Source of the DNA: JBQTKD01 sp052386455
GTDB lineage: Bacteria > Actinomycetota > Actinomycetes > Sporichthyales > Sporichthyaceae
Length of the DNA: 64,000 nt
Direction: 5' to 3'
Assembly (NCBI GenBank): GCA_052386455.1
Contig: JBQTKD010000087.1
Coordinates: 9,047-73,046 of the forward strand
This document shows, one piece after another, positions 1 through 7,514 of the stretch; within the stretch, counting starts at the first letter, position 1, and each line of letters begins with the position of its first letter. The position numbers and the translations under genes were made by a program. The notes under the pieces were generated by a model. That model had not been told where the DNA came from. It worked only from the letters and a program-made list of their open reading frames with translations, and made no database searches.

Positions 1-2
1 GC

Positions 3-953
3 ACGCAGGCGGGCGTGGATCTGCTCTGCGACCTGGCCGGTTGCGTCGACGTGGTCATCGAGAATTTTCGCCCTGGCACGCTCGATCGCCTCGGCGTGGG
101 CTGGGAGAAGCTGAGCGCGCACAATCCACGGTTGGTGATGCTCGCGGTCTCCGGATTCGGACAGGACGGCCCGGAGTCCCATCGGCAGGCCTACGCCCCG
201 GTCATCCACGCGGAGAGCGGTTTCCTCGGCCGGCAGGCGCAGGTGACCGGCAACGCTCCGACCGACGTGATCATGGCGCTGGCGGACTCGGTCGCCTCGC
301 TGCACGGCATGATCGCCGTCCTCGCGGCGTTGCGCCTGCGCGACGCAACGAGCACGGGGCAGTACCTGGACCTGTCGATGCTCGAGTCCATGGTTGCCAC
401 CGACGACTACGCGCACTACGGACTGGAGGGAACGACACCGTTCCCGGCGACCGGCACGATCTACGACGCCCCCGGCGGGCCGTTGCTGATCTCCGCCGAT
501 CCCAAGTACCTGTGGCATCGACTCTCCGGGCGGTACGGGCTCGTCGATCCGGATCCCGACGCGCCCACGACGGAGCGCATCGCGGCGCGGGCGGACGTCG
601 TCGCGGCGTGGCTCGCGTCCTACGAGGAGCGCGTGCATCTGATCGCGGCACTCGAGGCCGCCGGCGTTGCCTGGGCGGAGGTGCGCACTCCCGCGACCCT
701 GCTCGACTCCCCCAGCCTGCGGGCCCGCGGGGCCGTTGCCGAGGTCGACGACCGCCACGGCGGCACGCGCCCCCTGGTGCGGATGCCGTATCGCTTCTCC
801 GCCGGGCGCTCCGAACCTCGGGGCGGCGCCGCCTTTGTCGGCGAACACAACGGCGAGGTCCTGCGCGACTGGCTCGGTCTCGACGCGGACCGCGTCGAGA
901 CCCTCGTCGCCACCGGCGCACTCATCCCAACCGAAACGGTGACCGCCCCGTGA
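3..953 (+). CDS. CaiB/BaiF family III CoA-transferase, 5'-truncated by window edge
   Basis: The protein moves CoA between carboxylic acids, activating an acid for degradation. The visible part opens in mid-domain and runs through VVIENFRPGTLDRLG and SGFGQDGP, which are hallmark stretches of family III CoA-transferases. The frame is open to the first base, so the true start and the N-terminal part, probably including the catalytic Asp region, lie outside the window. A GTG at 15 is in frame but has no ribosome site and would remove conserved sequence. About 315 residues are visible; the family usually has about 380-400. The stop overlaps the GTG of the next gene (GTGA), so the two are translationally coupled with the dienoyl-CoA reductase. 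The family is clear; the substrate is unknown. Confidence 0.9.
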   Translation, partial: TQAGVDLLCDLAGCVDVVIENFRPGTLDRLGVGWEKLSAHNPRLVMLAVSGFGQDGPESHRQAYAPVIHAESGFLGRQAQVTGNAPTDVIMALADSVASLHGMIAVLAALRLRDATSTGQYLDLSMLESMVATDDYAHYGLEGTTPFPATGTIYDAPGGPLLISADPKYLWHRLSGRYGLVDPDPDAPTTERIAARADVVAAWLASYEERVHLIAALEAAGVAWAEVRTPATLLDSPSLRARGAVAEVDDRHGGTRPLVRMPYRFSAGRSEPRGGAAFVGEHNGEVLRDWLGLDADRVETLVATGALIPTETVTAP

Positions 954-1849
954 ACCCGATAGCCAGTCCCTTCGCGCCGAGCCTGTTGGCCGGCAAGCGC
1001 ATCGTCATCACCGGTGGCGGGACCGGCCTCGGCCGCGGCGTCGCGCGCCACCTCGTCGCGCACGGCGCACAGGTCCACCTGTGGGGTCGCCGCCCCGCCG
1101 TGCTGACCGAGGCCGCCGAGTACGCGGCAGACGGCGTCGCGGGCGCCGTGCACTACCAGGTCGTCGACGTCCGCGACGGCGATGCGGTGGACGCGGCGAT
1201 GGAGGACCTCTGGAAGGAGCACGGCCCGCTGACCGGCGTGCTCAACAACGCGGCCGCGAACTTCATCGCGCCGACCGAAACGCTCTCGCCACGGGCGTTC
1301 GACGCGGTGTCCTCGACGATCATCAAGGGCTCGTTCCACACCACGACGTCGGCCGGACGACGCTGGATCGCCGAGGGACTGACGGGCTCGGTCCTGTCCA
1401 CGCTGACGACGTGGGTCTGGACGGGATCGGCCTTTGTCGTGCCATCGGCGATGGGCAAGGCGGCGGTCCACGCGATGACCATGTCCCTGGCGGCCGAATG
1501 GGGCCGGTACGGCATCCAGGTCAACGCGTTGGCGCCGGGCCCGATCCCGACCGACTACGCCTGGGAGATGCTCAACCCCACGGACAAGAGCTCGGTCGGC
1601 GCCACCCAGTCCTCGGCGATTCCGATGGGCCGCATGGGGACGGTCGAGGAGCTGGCGAACCTGACCATGTTCCTGCTGTCCGACGCGTGCCCGTACCTGA
1701 CCGGGCAGACCATCGCGATGGACGGCGGGCAGATGCTCGCCGGTCCCGGCACCTTCGCGGGCCTGACGTCGATGACCCCGGCGGACTGGGCCGAGGCCAA
1801 GGAGAAGAGCAAGGCCGCCACCGCCGCCACGAAGGCGCAGCGCGGCTGA
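950..1849 (+). CDS. SDR, DECR-type 2,4-dienoyl-CoA reductase-like
   Basis: The predicted role is NADPH-dependent reduction of 2,4-dienoyl-CoA during oxidation of unsaturated fatty acids. The 299-residue product has a Rossmann motif TGGGTGLG at residues 21-28 and NNAAANF further on. The usual SDR Tyr-x3-Lys is not present. The stretch FVVPSAMGKAAVHAM followed by LAAEWGRYGIQVN and PGPI matches mitochondrial DECR1-type reductases, in which the Tyr is replaced but the Lys is kept. The GTG start overlaps the stop of the CoA-transferase, so it belongs to the same operon. A strong hairpin follows the gene. The call rests on remembered family motifs, and another peroxisomal-type trans-2-enoyl-CoA reductase is possible. 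Confidence 0.8.
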   Translation: MNPIASPFAPSLLAGKRIVITGGGTGLGRGVARHLVAHGAQVHLWGRRPAVLTEAAEYAADGVAGAVHYQVVDVRDGDAVDAAMEDLWKEHGPLTGVLNNAAANFIAPTETLSPRAFDAVSSTIIKGSFHTTTSAGRRWIAEGLTGSVLSTLTTWVWTGSAFVVPSAMGKAAVHAMTMSLAAEWGRYGIQVNALAPGPIPTDYAWEMLNPTDKSSVGATQSSAIPMGRMGTVEELANLTMFLLSDACPYLTGQTIAMDGGQMLAGPGTFAGLTSMTPADWAEAKEKSKAATAATKAQRG

Positions 1850-1856
1850 GACGTGC

Positions 1857-1899
1857 GAAAGGGCCGACGCCCGCCTGGCCAGGGGGTGTCGGCCCTTTC
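1857..1899. terminator. Bidirectional hairpin terminator between convergent genes
   Basis: A perfect 12-bp inverted repeat (GAAAGGGCCGAC at 1857-1868, GTCGGCCCTTTC at 1888-1899) with a 19-nt loop sits between the reductase ending at 1849 and the convergent gene ending at 1915. The arms end in AAA/TTT, so the hairpin can act on either strand, although no long U-tract follows. Confidence 0.8.
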
Positions 1900-1914
1900 G
1901 GCTCTGGGGTGTGG

Positions 1915-2667
1915 CTAGCCGACGGGCACCTTCTCCGGCGCGGCGGTCGAGACGAGCAGCCGCGCCGCGGCTTCCTGCCGGTTCAGTTCCTTCAGCATGT
2001 AGAAGGTCGTCAGGCCGAGGTAGGAACCCCAGATGACGACGGGCAGGTAGAAGGCCAGCAGGCCGTGGTAGGCGAACGGGCCACTCTTGGTGAACGCGGG
2101 GCCCGCCGCGGTGACGATCGTGACGGCGCCGGCGATCGTGTACCAGGTCAGCCACCGCGGGATCATCGGGTTGGGGCGCTTGTCCATCAACTCGGCCACG
2201 GCACTCGCGAGCATCTCGAGGGTCAGGTAGATCCAGCCCAGCAGGAAGGCGAACCACGCCCAGTCGTTCCAGGCCTGGATGACGTCGGCTCCGTTCTCGG
2301 GCCGGTAGGCGGCGACGATCCAGGCGCAGCAGTTGAAGAAGATGATGAGCGAGATGAACACGCCGCAGACGGCGGTGGTCAACGCCATCACCGGCGGCCG
2401 GCCCTCGATCTTCGCCAGCATGATGCCGAACTGGATCGAGCCCGGCGTCAGCAGGCCTGCCGCGATGTAGAAGATCGTGCAGCCGACGATGACACCGGTG
2501 CGGTGGTCCTCGACGAACCACTGCTTCATCGCCTCGGCGGACATGTTCGCCTCGGCGGGAAGGATGAAGTGGGCGATGCCCAGCCACCCGATCGCGGTCA
2601 AGGCGACGAACACGAGGTTGCACCACAGCGCGATCTTCTGGGTACCGAAGCGTTCGGTCTCGTGCAT
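1915..2667 (-). CDS. Six-helix integral membrane protein, function unknown
   Basis: This is a 250-residue hydrophobic protein with six likely membrane helices at about residues 11-34, 58-80, 92-118, 133-157, 168-188 and 197-222, and a short charged C-terminus. I recognise no catalytic motif. The start is the ATG at 2667, preceded by GGAGG at an 8-nt spacing; an upstream GTG at 2682 would overlap that ribosome site. It is divergent from the cytochrome oxidase subunit III-like gene and shares its upstream region. That suggests, without proving, a joint role in a respiratory or lipid-linked electron-transfer complex. Confidence 0.75.
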   Translation of the reverse strand: MHETERFGTQKIALWCNLVFVALTAIGWLGIAHFILPAEANMSAEAMKQWFVEDHRTGVIVGCTIFYIAAGLLTPGSIQFGIMLAKIEGRPPVMALTTAVCGVFISLIIFFNCCAWIVAAYRPENGADVIQAWNDWAWFAFLLGWIYLTLEMLASAVAELMDKRPNPMIPRWLTWYTIAGAVTIVTAAGPAFTKSGPFAYHGLLAFYLPVVIWGSYLGLTTFYMLKELNRQEAAARLLVSTAAPEKVPVG

Positions 2668-2711
2668 GCGACTCGCCTCCACGGGGTCTGGCCAGAAACC
2701 CTCTGGGGTGC

Positions 2712-2731
2712 AAACTATTTATCACTAGAGG
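2712..2731. promoter_or_regulatory. Weak copy (site G) of the shared lipid-regulon motif
   Basis: Read on the minus strand the site begins CCTCTAG and ends AATAGTTT. The CTCTAG half matches the motif found at five other intergenic sites; the other half is degraded. It lies between the divergent membrane protein and oxidase subunit III genes. Membership is uncertain. Confidence 0.3.
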
Positions 2732-2761
2732 AATACGTCTATGACCGAAAAGGAGTAGCCC

Positions 2762-3325
2762 GTGTCCATGGCCGCTCCGCCGAGCACCCGTCGCCTGCCC
2801 GGTGTCGACGGCCTGTGGGTCTTCATCGGCTTCGACGCGGCGATCTTCGCGCTGCTGTTCGGCACCTTCCTCCATGCGCGGCACGGCGAGCCGGAGCTCT
2901 TCGAGGCCTCGCGACAGACGCTCAACCAGAACCTCGGCGGGGCCAACACGCTGGTGCTGCTGACCAGTTCCTGGTTGGTGGCACTCGCCGTCGCGGCCAT
3001 GCGCCGTCGCGAGCACGCGCGCGCATCGCGGCTTCTGCTCGCCGGTGCGGCGGCCGGCGGCCTGTTCGTCGCTCTCAAGGCCACCGAGTACGGCATCAAG
3101 TTGGCCGACGGCATCCCGCCCGGCTCCGGCGCCTTCTTCACCTGGTACTTCGTGCTGACCGGAATCCACCTCGCGCACGTCGTGGCGGGCACTGGACTGC
3201 TCGTCTTCGCATGGCGCCGCTCCGTCGGCCGGAACGTCGTGGTGGTGGAGAGCGTGGCGTCGTTCTGGCACCTGGTGGACCTGCTGTGGATCGTGATCTT
3301 CCCGCTGCTCTACCTCCAGAGGTGA
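2762..3325 (+). CDS. Heme-copper oxidase subunit III-like protein (CoxC/NorE type)
   Basis: The 187-residue protein has about five membrane helices and the C-terminal family signature ESVASFWHLVDLLW. Subunit III does not bind the redox metals; it stabilises oxidase or NO-reductase complexes in the membrane. The GTG start is preceded by AGGAG. The next gene, five bases downstream, is a small subunit IV/NorF-like protein. No subunit I or II is nearby, so this is an orphan accessory pair, as seen for NorE-type proteins. Its partner cannot be told from the window. Confidence 0.85.
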   Translation: MSMAAPPSTRRLPGVDGLWVFIGFDAAIFALLFGTFLHARHGEPELFEASRQTLNQNLGGANTLVLLTSSWLVALAVAAMRRREHARASRLLLAGAAAGGLFVALKATEYGIKLADGIPPGSGAFFTWYFVLTGIHLAHVVAGTGLLVFAWRRSVGRNVVVVESVASFWHLVDLLWIVIFPLLYLQR

Positions 3326-3330
3326 CGACG

Positions 3331-3594
3331 ATGCGCCTCACGATCGTCTGGGCCGCGCTGATGGCCGCCACCTGCGTCTCGACTTGGCTGCTGTCCAAGG
3401 ACGCCTTCAGCCCGTCGGTCGCGGTGGTCGGCATGTTCGGACTCGCCGCGCTCAAGGTGCGCTACGTGATGCTCGACTTCATGGAGCTGCGGCACGCGCC
3501 GATCGCCGCGCGCGTGGTCTTCGAGGGCTGGATCGTCGTCGTGACGGCGCTGATCCTCGGGTTCTGGTTCGCGACGCCCGGAGCTACCCACTAG
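3331..3594 (+). CDS. Small oxidase subunit IV/NorF-like membrane protein
   Basis: The 87-residue protein has about three hydrophobic segments and the conserved stretch KVRYVMLDFMELRHAP, typical of prokaryotic cytochrome c oxidase subunit IV-like proteins found beside NorE-type subunit III. The ATG lies 5 nt after the subunit III stop, so the two are cotranscribed. The role is presumably structural, in the same membrane complex as its neighbour. A regulatory site lies directly after the stop codon. Confidence 0.75.
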   Translation: MRLTIVWAALMAATCVSTWLLSKDAFSPSVAVVGMFGLAALKVRYVMLDFMELRHAPIAARVVFEGWIVVVTALILGFWFATPGATH

Positions 3595-3635
3595 TACTCT
3601 ACGATTCGATAGTTGGTTATTCGACTAATCGGAGC
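3595..3635. promoter_or_regulatory. Shared lipid-regulon motif, site A (two half-matching elements)
   Basis: TACTCTACGATTCGATAGTT at 3595-3614 matches the left part of the recurrent motif. A second element, TTATTCGACTAATCGG at 3618-3633, repeats its core. Both lie between the oxidase-like gene and the MaoC-type gene at 3644, so they probably control the latter. A, B and C share ATTCGA/GTTCGA-type cores. Confidence 0.55.
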
Positions 3636-3643
3636 GTGATCGG

Positions 3644-4837
3644 ATGACGCAGACCACTGCGCAGCCAGAAGCCGAAGCACGAATGCCCGAAGCGGTCATC
3701 ACCGAGGAGATGATCGCCCGGATGCAGGAGAAGGTCGGCGCCCAGATGCGCATCGACCACTCGATCAACAACGAGGAAGCGACCCGCATCGCGGTGCTCA
3801 AGTTCGCCGGCGGAATCGGCGACATCAATCCGCTGTGGACCGACGTCGAGCACGCGCGCGCGTCCGCCTGGGGGGCTCCGGTGGCGCCGCCGTCCTTCGT
3901 CATCGGGTGCTTCTCGGGGATTCAGTTCGGGTGGCCGGGCCTGGGGTCCTTCCACTGCGCGACCCAGATGGAGTTGCTCGCTCCCATCTACTGGGGCGAC
4001 ACGATCGAGTCCACCTGCCACTACGACGGCTTCACCGGACCGAAGGCGTCGAACTTCGCCGGACGCATGGTCACCGACCACATCGTGAACCGGTACACGA
4101 ACCAGCGCGGCGAATCCGTTGCAGAGATTCGCTGGCAGGTCATGAACTTCGAGCGGGCCACGGCCAAGTCCAAGCGGACCGAACGCGTCGTCGACGTGCC
4201 GCACCGGTGGGACGAGGCGGACCTGGCCACGATCGACGCGCAGGTGCTGTCCGAACGGCCAAGGGGCGCCGAGCCGCGGTACTGGGAGGACGTCGCCGTC
4301 GGCGACCCGCTGGACTCCCTCACGAAGGGGCCGATCGGCCTCACCGACGAGGTCGCGTTCATCGCCGGTGGCGGCACTCCGATTCCCCGCCTCAAGGCCC
4401 ACGCCGCCTCGTTGCACGACTACGCCGAGCACCCGGCGTGGTCCTTCCGCGATCCGGTGACGGGGGCCCAGGAACCGATCTACGCCGTGCACTACAACAA
4501 GTCCGCCGCCAACGCGATGGGCGTGGCTTTCCAGTACGACGTGGGCTTTCAGCGCCAGTGCTGGCAGATCCAGCTGTTGACGCACTGGTGTGGCGACGAC
4601 GGGTGGGTGTCCGCGCTGACCTCGCAGTACCGCGGTTTCGTGTACCTGTCCGACGTGGTGACCCTCGGCGGCGAGGTCGTCGGCAAGCGCGTCGAAGGCG
4701 ACGAGCACCTCGTCGAGGTGACGACCTTCGCCCGCAACCAACGCGGCGACGACATCATGCCCGGCACGGCGACGGTGGCCCTGCCGACCCGTTCCGGCGA
4801 CTCTCCCGCCAGGCGAAGGGCCAGACCGGCGAACTGA
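3644..4837 (+). CDS. MaoC-like double-hotdog enoyl-CoA hydratase/dehydratase
   Basis: The 397-residue protein carries an N-terminal FAS1-type dehydratase (MaoC_dehydrat_N-like) domain at about residues 20-165 and a second hotdog fold at about 210-385. Motifs such as GDINPLWTD and APPSFVIGC in the first half, and VHYNKSAANAMG where the second half begins its core, fit fused hydratases that hydrate 2-enoyl-CoA esters. The C-terminal tail is Arg-rich and may be disordered. The gene is solitary on the plus strand behind the motif pair at 3595-3635. The substrate (steroid side chain, fatty acid or other acyl-CoA) is not determined. Confidence 0.8.
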   Translation: MTQTTAQPEAEARMPEAVITEEMIARMQEKVGAQMRIDHSINNEEATRIAVLKFAGGIGDINPLWTDVEHARASAWGAPVAPPSFVIGCFSGIQFGWPGLGSFHCATQMELLAPIYWGDTIESTCHYDGFTGPKASNFAGRMVTDHIVNRYTNQRGESVAEIRWQVMNFERATAKSKRTERVVDVPHRWDEADLATIDAQVLSERPRGAEPRYWEDVAVGDPLDSLTKGPIGLTDEVAFIAGGGTPIPRLKAHAASLHDYAEHPAWSFRDPVTGAQEPIYAVHYNKSAANAMGVAFQYDVGFQRQCWQIQLLTHWCGDDGWVSALTSQYRGFVYLSDVVTLGGEVVGKRVEGDEHLVEVTTFARNQRGDDIMPGTATVALPTRSGDSPARRRARPAN

Positions 4838-4894
4838 CCCTGACAGCGAGCTTCTACGGCGCCACCCGCTTCGAGCAGTTCCACCGGGCCTGGC

Positions 4895-5215
4895 TCACCC
4901 GGGCCAGTACAGGCCGGGCAGGGGGTCGGGTTCGGACCTCGACCAGGGGTCCAGCAGCGATGCCAGGTCGGCGGCCATCGATTTGGCGCGCAGCCGCGAC
5001 TTCAGCACGCACGCGACCGCGATGCCGGCCGCGGACGCGAAGTCCGCGACGTTCTCCGTGACCAGTAAGCGGTTCTCGGCACTGGCGGTCGCGGCGACCT
5101 CCACGTCCGGGCGCGCGCCGAGACCACGGTCGAAAACGTGAATCGTGTCGTGCCCCAGATCGGTCAACAGGCCGGCGACCGCCACCGGGAACATCTCGTC
5201 GATCAGGAAACGCAC
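4895..5215 (-). CDS. DUF5615-type PIN-like toxin
   Basis: The 106-residue protein begins RFLIDEMFP and contains DRGLGARPDVEV and LLVTENVADFA, matching the DUF5615/Mut7-C-like PIN fold with acidic residues for metal-dependent RNA cleavage. It starts with GTG 3 nt after the stop of the putative antitoxin gene at 5219-5644, the usual antitoxin-then-toxin order. It probably acts as a ribonuclease toxin held by that partner. No activity can be read from sequence alone. Confidence 0.75.
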   Translation of the reverse strand: MRFLIDEMFPVAVAGLLTDLGHDTIHVFDRGLGARPDVEVAATASAENRLLVTENVADFASAAGIAVACVLKSRLRAKSMAADLASLLDPWSRSEPDPLPGLYWPG

Positions 5216-5218
5216 GCG

Positions 5219-5644
5219 TCAGGACGCCATGAGCTTGGCGCGCTGTTCGCAGAGTTCGCGGGCCGCGGCGGCGGCGGCATCGTTGGCTGCGACCCGGGCG
5301 TCGACCTCCTCGCGATGCAGGGCGGCGAAGTCGAGCGCGACACGGATGTGCGCGGGGTGCTGGCCGAACTGCTCGGCCAACTGCGCGATCCGTTCCTTCT
5401 CCCGGCCCTTGGTGTGGCGAAGCGCGGAGGCGATCTCCCACACGTCCGCGCCGGTAGCCAGGGCGGCCCGACGTCCGCTGGGGCCGTCCCGATAGACGAT
5501 GCCGGGATGGCGGAGCGTGGCCAAGCCTTCGGAGATCAGCCGTTCCAGCAGCGCCCGCTCGCTCATGTTCTCGGCCTTGGCCTGTTTCTCCAGCCGCGCC
5601 TTGATCTCCGGATCGAGGCGGTAGGACGTGGCGCGTGCGGCCAT
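5219..5644 (-). CDS. RHH-DUF433-like antitoxin paired with DUF5615 toxin
   Basis: The 141-residue protein has an N-terminal ribbon-helix-helix-like segment (SYRLDPEIKARLEKQA at about residues 7-22). A middle part, GIVYRDGPSGRRAAL then GADVWEI, resembles DUF433-type antitoxins. The C-terminus is helical and Ala-rich and could bind the toxin. The ATG at 5644 follows a region with no gene (5645-5868), which should hold the promoter. It probably represses its own operon and neutralises the downstream toxin. I base this on gene pairing and short motifs. Confidence 0.7.
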   Translation of the reverse strand: MAARATSYRLDPEIKARLEKQAKAENMSERALLERLISEGLATLRHPGIVYRDGPSGRRAALATGADVWEIASALRHTKGREKERIAQLAEQFGQHPAHIRVALDFAALHREEVDARVAANDAAAAAARELCEQRAKLMAS

Positions 5645-5868
5645 GGCTGCTCCCGGTGACGACGTATCGCAAATGTAACCGCTGCCGCGACCAGCGGCCA
5701 GGCGGTGACAAGCGGGACGACGCTCAGCGACCGAGGAACTCGACAGTCGTCCGGGCGAACGCGAGTGGCACTGGAAGATGCCGCCGTGTCCTGAGCCCGC
5801 GAGTTCCCCGTGATGATCCTCGAACCGCGCTGACCGACGGGTCCCGCAGAGCTCCCCGGTCCGGGCGG

Positions 5869-6660
5869 CTAACGGCCGACGAAGCGGGGTGGGCGGCGCT
5901 CCCGGATCGCGGCGATGGCCTCGGCGAGATCCGCGGTCCGGGCCAGCACGGCCTGCCCACGGTTCTCCAACTCCAGCGCCGCTGCGAAGGAGGGGATCTC
6001 CAGGCTGGCCTGCAGGGCGCTCTTCGAAAGCCGAATCCCGGCGGCGGGGTTGGCCGCGATGCGCCCGGCGAGGTCGAGTGCGGCGGGCAGCAGCTCGTCG
6101 GTGTCCAGTACCCGGTTGACCAGCCGCATGGTGAGCGCGGCTGCGGCGTCGACCGGGTCGGCCGTGTAGGCGATCTCGGCCGCGAGGCCCGGCCCGACGA
6201 GGCGCGAGAGCAGCCACGAGGTGCCCATGTCGCCGATGGAGAAGCCGATCTTCACCATGCCGGCGTGGAAGACGGCGCTCGTGGCGGCAAGCCGGAGGTC
6301 GGCGGCCAGGGCGAGCGCGAACCCGCCGCCGGAGGCCGGGCCGTTGACGGCGGCGATCACCGGTACCCGGATCGACCGGACGGCGGCGACGGCGCGGGCG
6401 GCCTGTTCCTGCAGTTCGAGGAACTCCATCGGCCCCATGTCGCCGATCGCCGCGGCCTCGGCGAGGTCGTAGCCCGCGCAGAACGCCCGGCCCGCTCCGG
6501 TCAGCACGACCACACGGAGGTCCGGGTCGCGGTTCAGCGCGGTCGCGCACGCCTCGATCTCGGCGAGCATCCCGCGATCGAACGCGTTGAGCCTGTCGGG
6601 CCGGTTCAGTGTCAGGACGGCCACGCCCGACTCGCCGCGCTCGAGCGTCAGCTCGCTCAT
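5869..6660 (-). CDS. Enoyl-CoA hydratase/isomerase family protein
   Basis: This is a crotonase-fold protein of 263 residues. The oxyanion-hole stretches AFCAGYDL (about 59-66) and GPASGGG (about 107-113) are intact. The first catalytic Glu of classical hydratases (the PE of the rat enzyme) is Met here, while the second Glu region (LAAEIAY) is kept. It may therefore be an isomerase or a divergent hydratase. The ATG overlaps the stop of the upstream gene (ATGA), so it is the second gene of a two-gene hydratase operon divergent from the acyl-CoA synthetase at 7515. Confidence 0.88.
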   Translation of the reverse strand: MSELTLERGESGVAVLTLNRPDRLNAFDRGMLAEIEACATALNRDPDLRVVVLTGAGRAFCAGYDLAEAAAIGDMGPMEFLELQEQAARAVAAVRSIRVPVIAAVNGPASGGGFALALAADLRLAATSAVFHAGMVKIGFSIGDMGTSWLLSRLVGPGLAAEIAYTADPVDAAAALTMRLVNRVLDTDELLPAALDLAGRIAANPAAGIRLSKSALQASLEIPSFAAALELENRGQAVLARTADLAEAIAAIRERRPPRFVGR

Positions 6661-7445
6661 CGGCCGTTGAAGGTCGGCTTGCGCCGGGCCGCGACCTCGG
6701 TGATGCCGTGCCACGCGTCGTCGGTGGTCATGACGCGGGCCATCGAGCGGGACTCGAGTTCCAGCTGGGTTTCCAGCGGGGTGTTCCACACCGACAGCAG
6801 CAGGTTCTTGATCTCCCCGTAGGCCTTCGTGGGGCCCGCCGCCAGTTCGGCGGCAAGCGCCGCGGCCTTGCCCGCCAACTCGTCGGCGGGAACGACCTCG
6901 GTGACCAGACCCTTGCGGCACGCCTCCTGCGCGGTCCAGCGCTGATTGCGCATCAGGAACTCCGCGGCGGTGCGCAGACCGAGCCGCCGCGGGAGGTAGA
7001 CCGTGCCGCCGACGTCGCAGGTGAGGCCCACCCCGCAGTAGGCGGCGTAGAAGTCGGCGGTCTCCGCGGCCAGGCAGAAGTCGCCCGCCGCGGCCAACGC
7101 CGTCCCGCCGCCGACGCACAGGGCGTGGACCGCCACGATGACCGGTGCGTCGCCGCGTGCGAAGCGGGAGAGCGCGGAGCCCATGGCGGCCGTCGCGTTG
7201 TTCGCCCACTCGGGCATCGCGGCGCGGTCGGTCCCGATGTCCTTCAGGTCCAGACCGACGGAGAAGTAGGGTCCTGCTGCGTCGATCAGGACCGCCCGGA
7301 CACCCGGATCGGCGTGACACGCCGCGGCCACGGCACTCAGGTCCCGGCAGAACGCGAAGTCGAAGGGGTTGCCACGCTCGGGCTGATTGAGCGTCACGTG
7401 GGCGACCCCGGCGTCGACCTCGAACAGAACGGATTCGAGCTTCAC
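6657..7445 (-). CDS. Enoyl-CoA hydratase/isomerase family protein
   Basis: This is a crotonase-fold protein of 262 residues. The GTG at 7445 is chosen because GGGAGG lies 5 nt upstream. Oxyanion-hole regions FSVGLDL and VGGGTAL are present, with DVGGTVYLPRRLG in the place of the usual GGTQRL segment. The first catalytic Glu is missing (AY in its place), as in its downstream neighbour, so the exact reaction is uncertain. It is first in a coupled pair and shares a divergent promoter region, carrying motif site B, with an acyl-CoA synthetase. Confidence 0.88.
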   Translation of the reverse strand: MKLESVLFEVDAGVAHVTLNQPERGNPFDFAFCRDLSAVAAACHADPGVRAVLIDAAGPYFSVGLDLKDIGTDRAAMPEWANNATAAMGSALSRFARGDAPVIVAVHALCVGGGTALAAAGDFCLAAETADFYAAYCGVGLTCDVGGTVYLPRRLGLRTAAEFLMRNQRWTAQEACRKGLVTEVVPADELAGKAAALAAELAAGPTKAYGEIKNLLLSVWNTPLETQLELESRSMARVMTTDDAWHGITEVAARRKPTFNGR

Positions 7446-7480
7446 GCGTACCTCCCGGCAACGGCGCACAGGACAGATGG

Positions 7481-7500
7481 TCTACTGTTCGACTATCGAA
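7481..7500. promoter_or_regulatory. Shared lipid-regulon motif, site B (perfect short palindrome)
   Basis: TCTACTGTTCGACTATCGAA lies between divergent genes starting at 7445 and 7515. Its core TTCGA-CTA-TCGAA is a perfect inverted repeat with a 3-bp spacer. It is the most symmetrical copy of the motif and the best guide to the dimer half-site. Confidence 0.65.
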
Positions 7501-7514
7501 GACTGGACTAGATT

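Noticed and set aside
620..3271. Very long open frame on the minus strand opposite the CoA-transferase, SDR and oxidase genes
   Set aside because: Its product is Arg/His/Gly-rich with no family motifs and lies antisense to well-recognised genes. It is a GC-skew shadow frame.
5645..5868. 224-bp gap upstream of the RHH antitoxin, examined for a further gene
   Set aside because: Reading frames here are short and of shadow composition. It probably holds only the promoter of the antitoxin operon.
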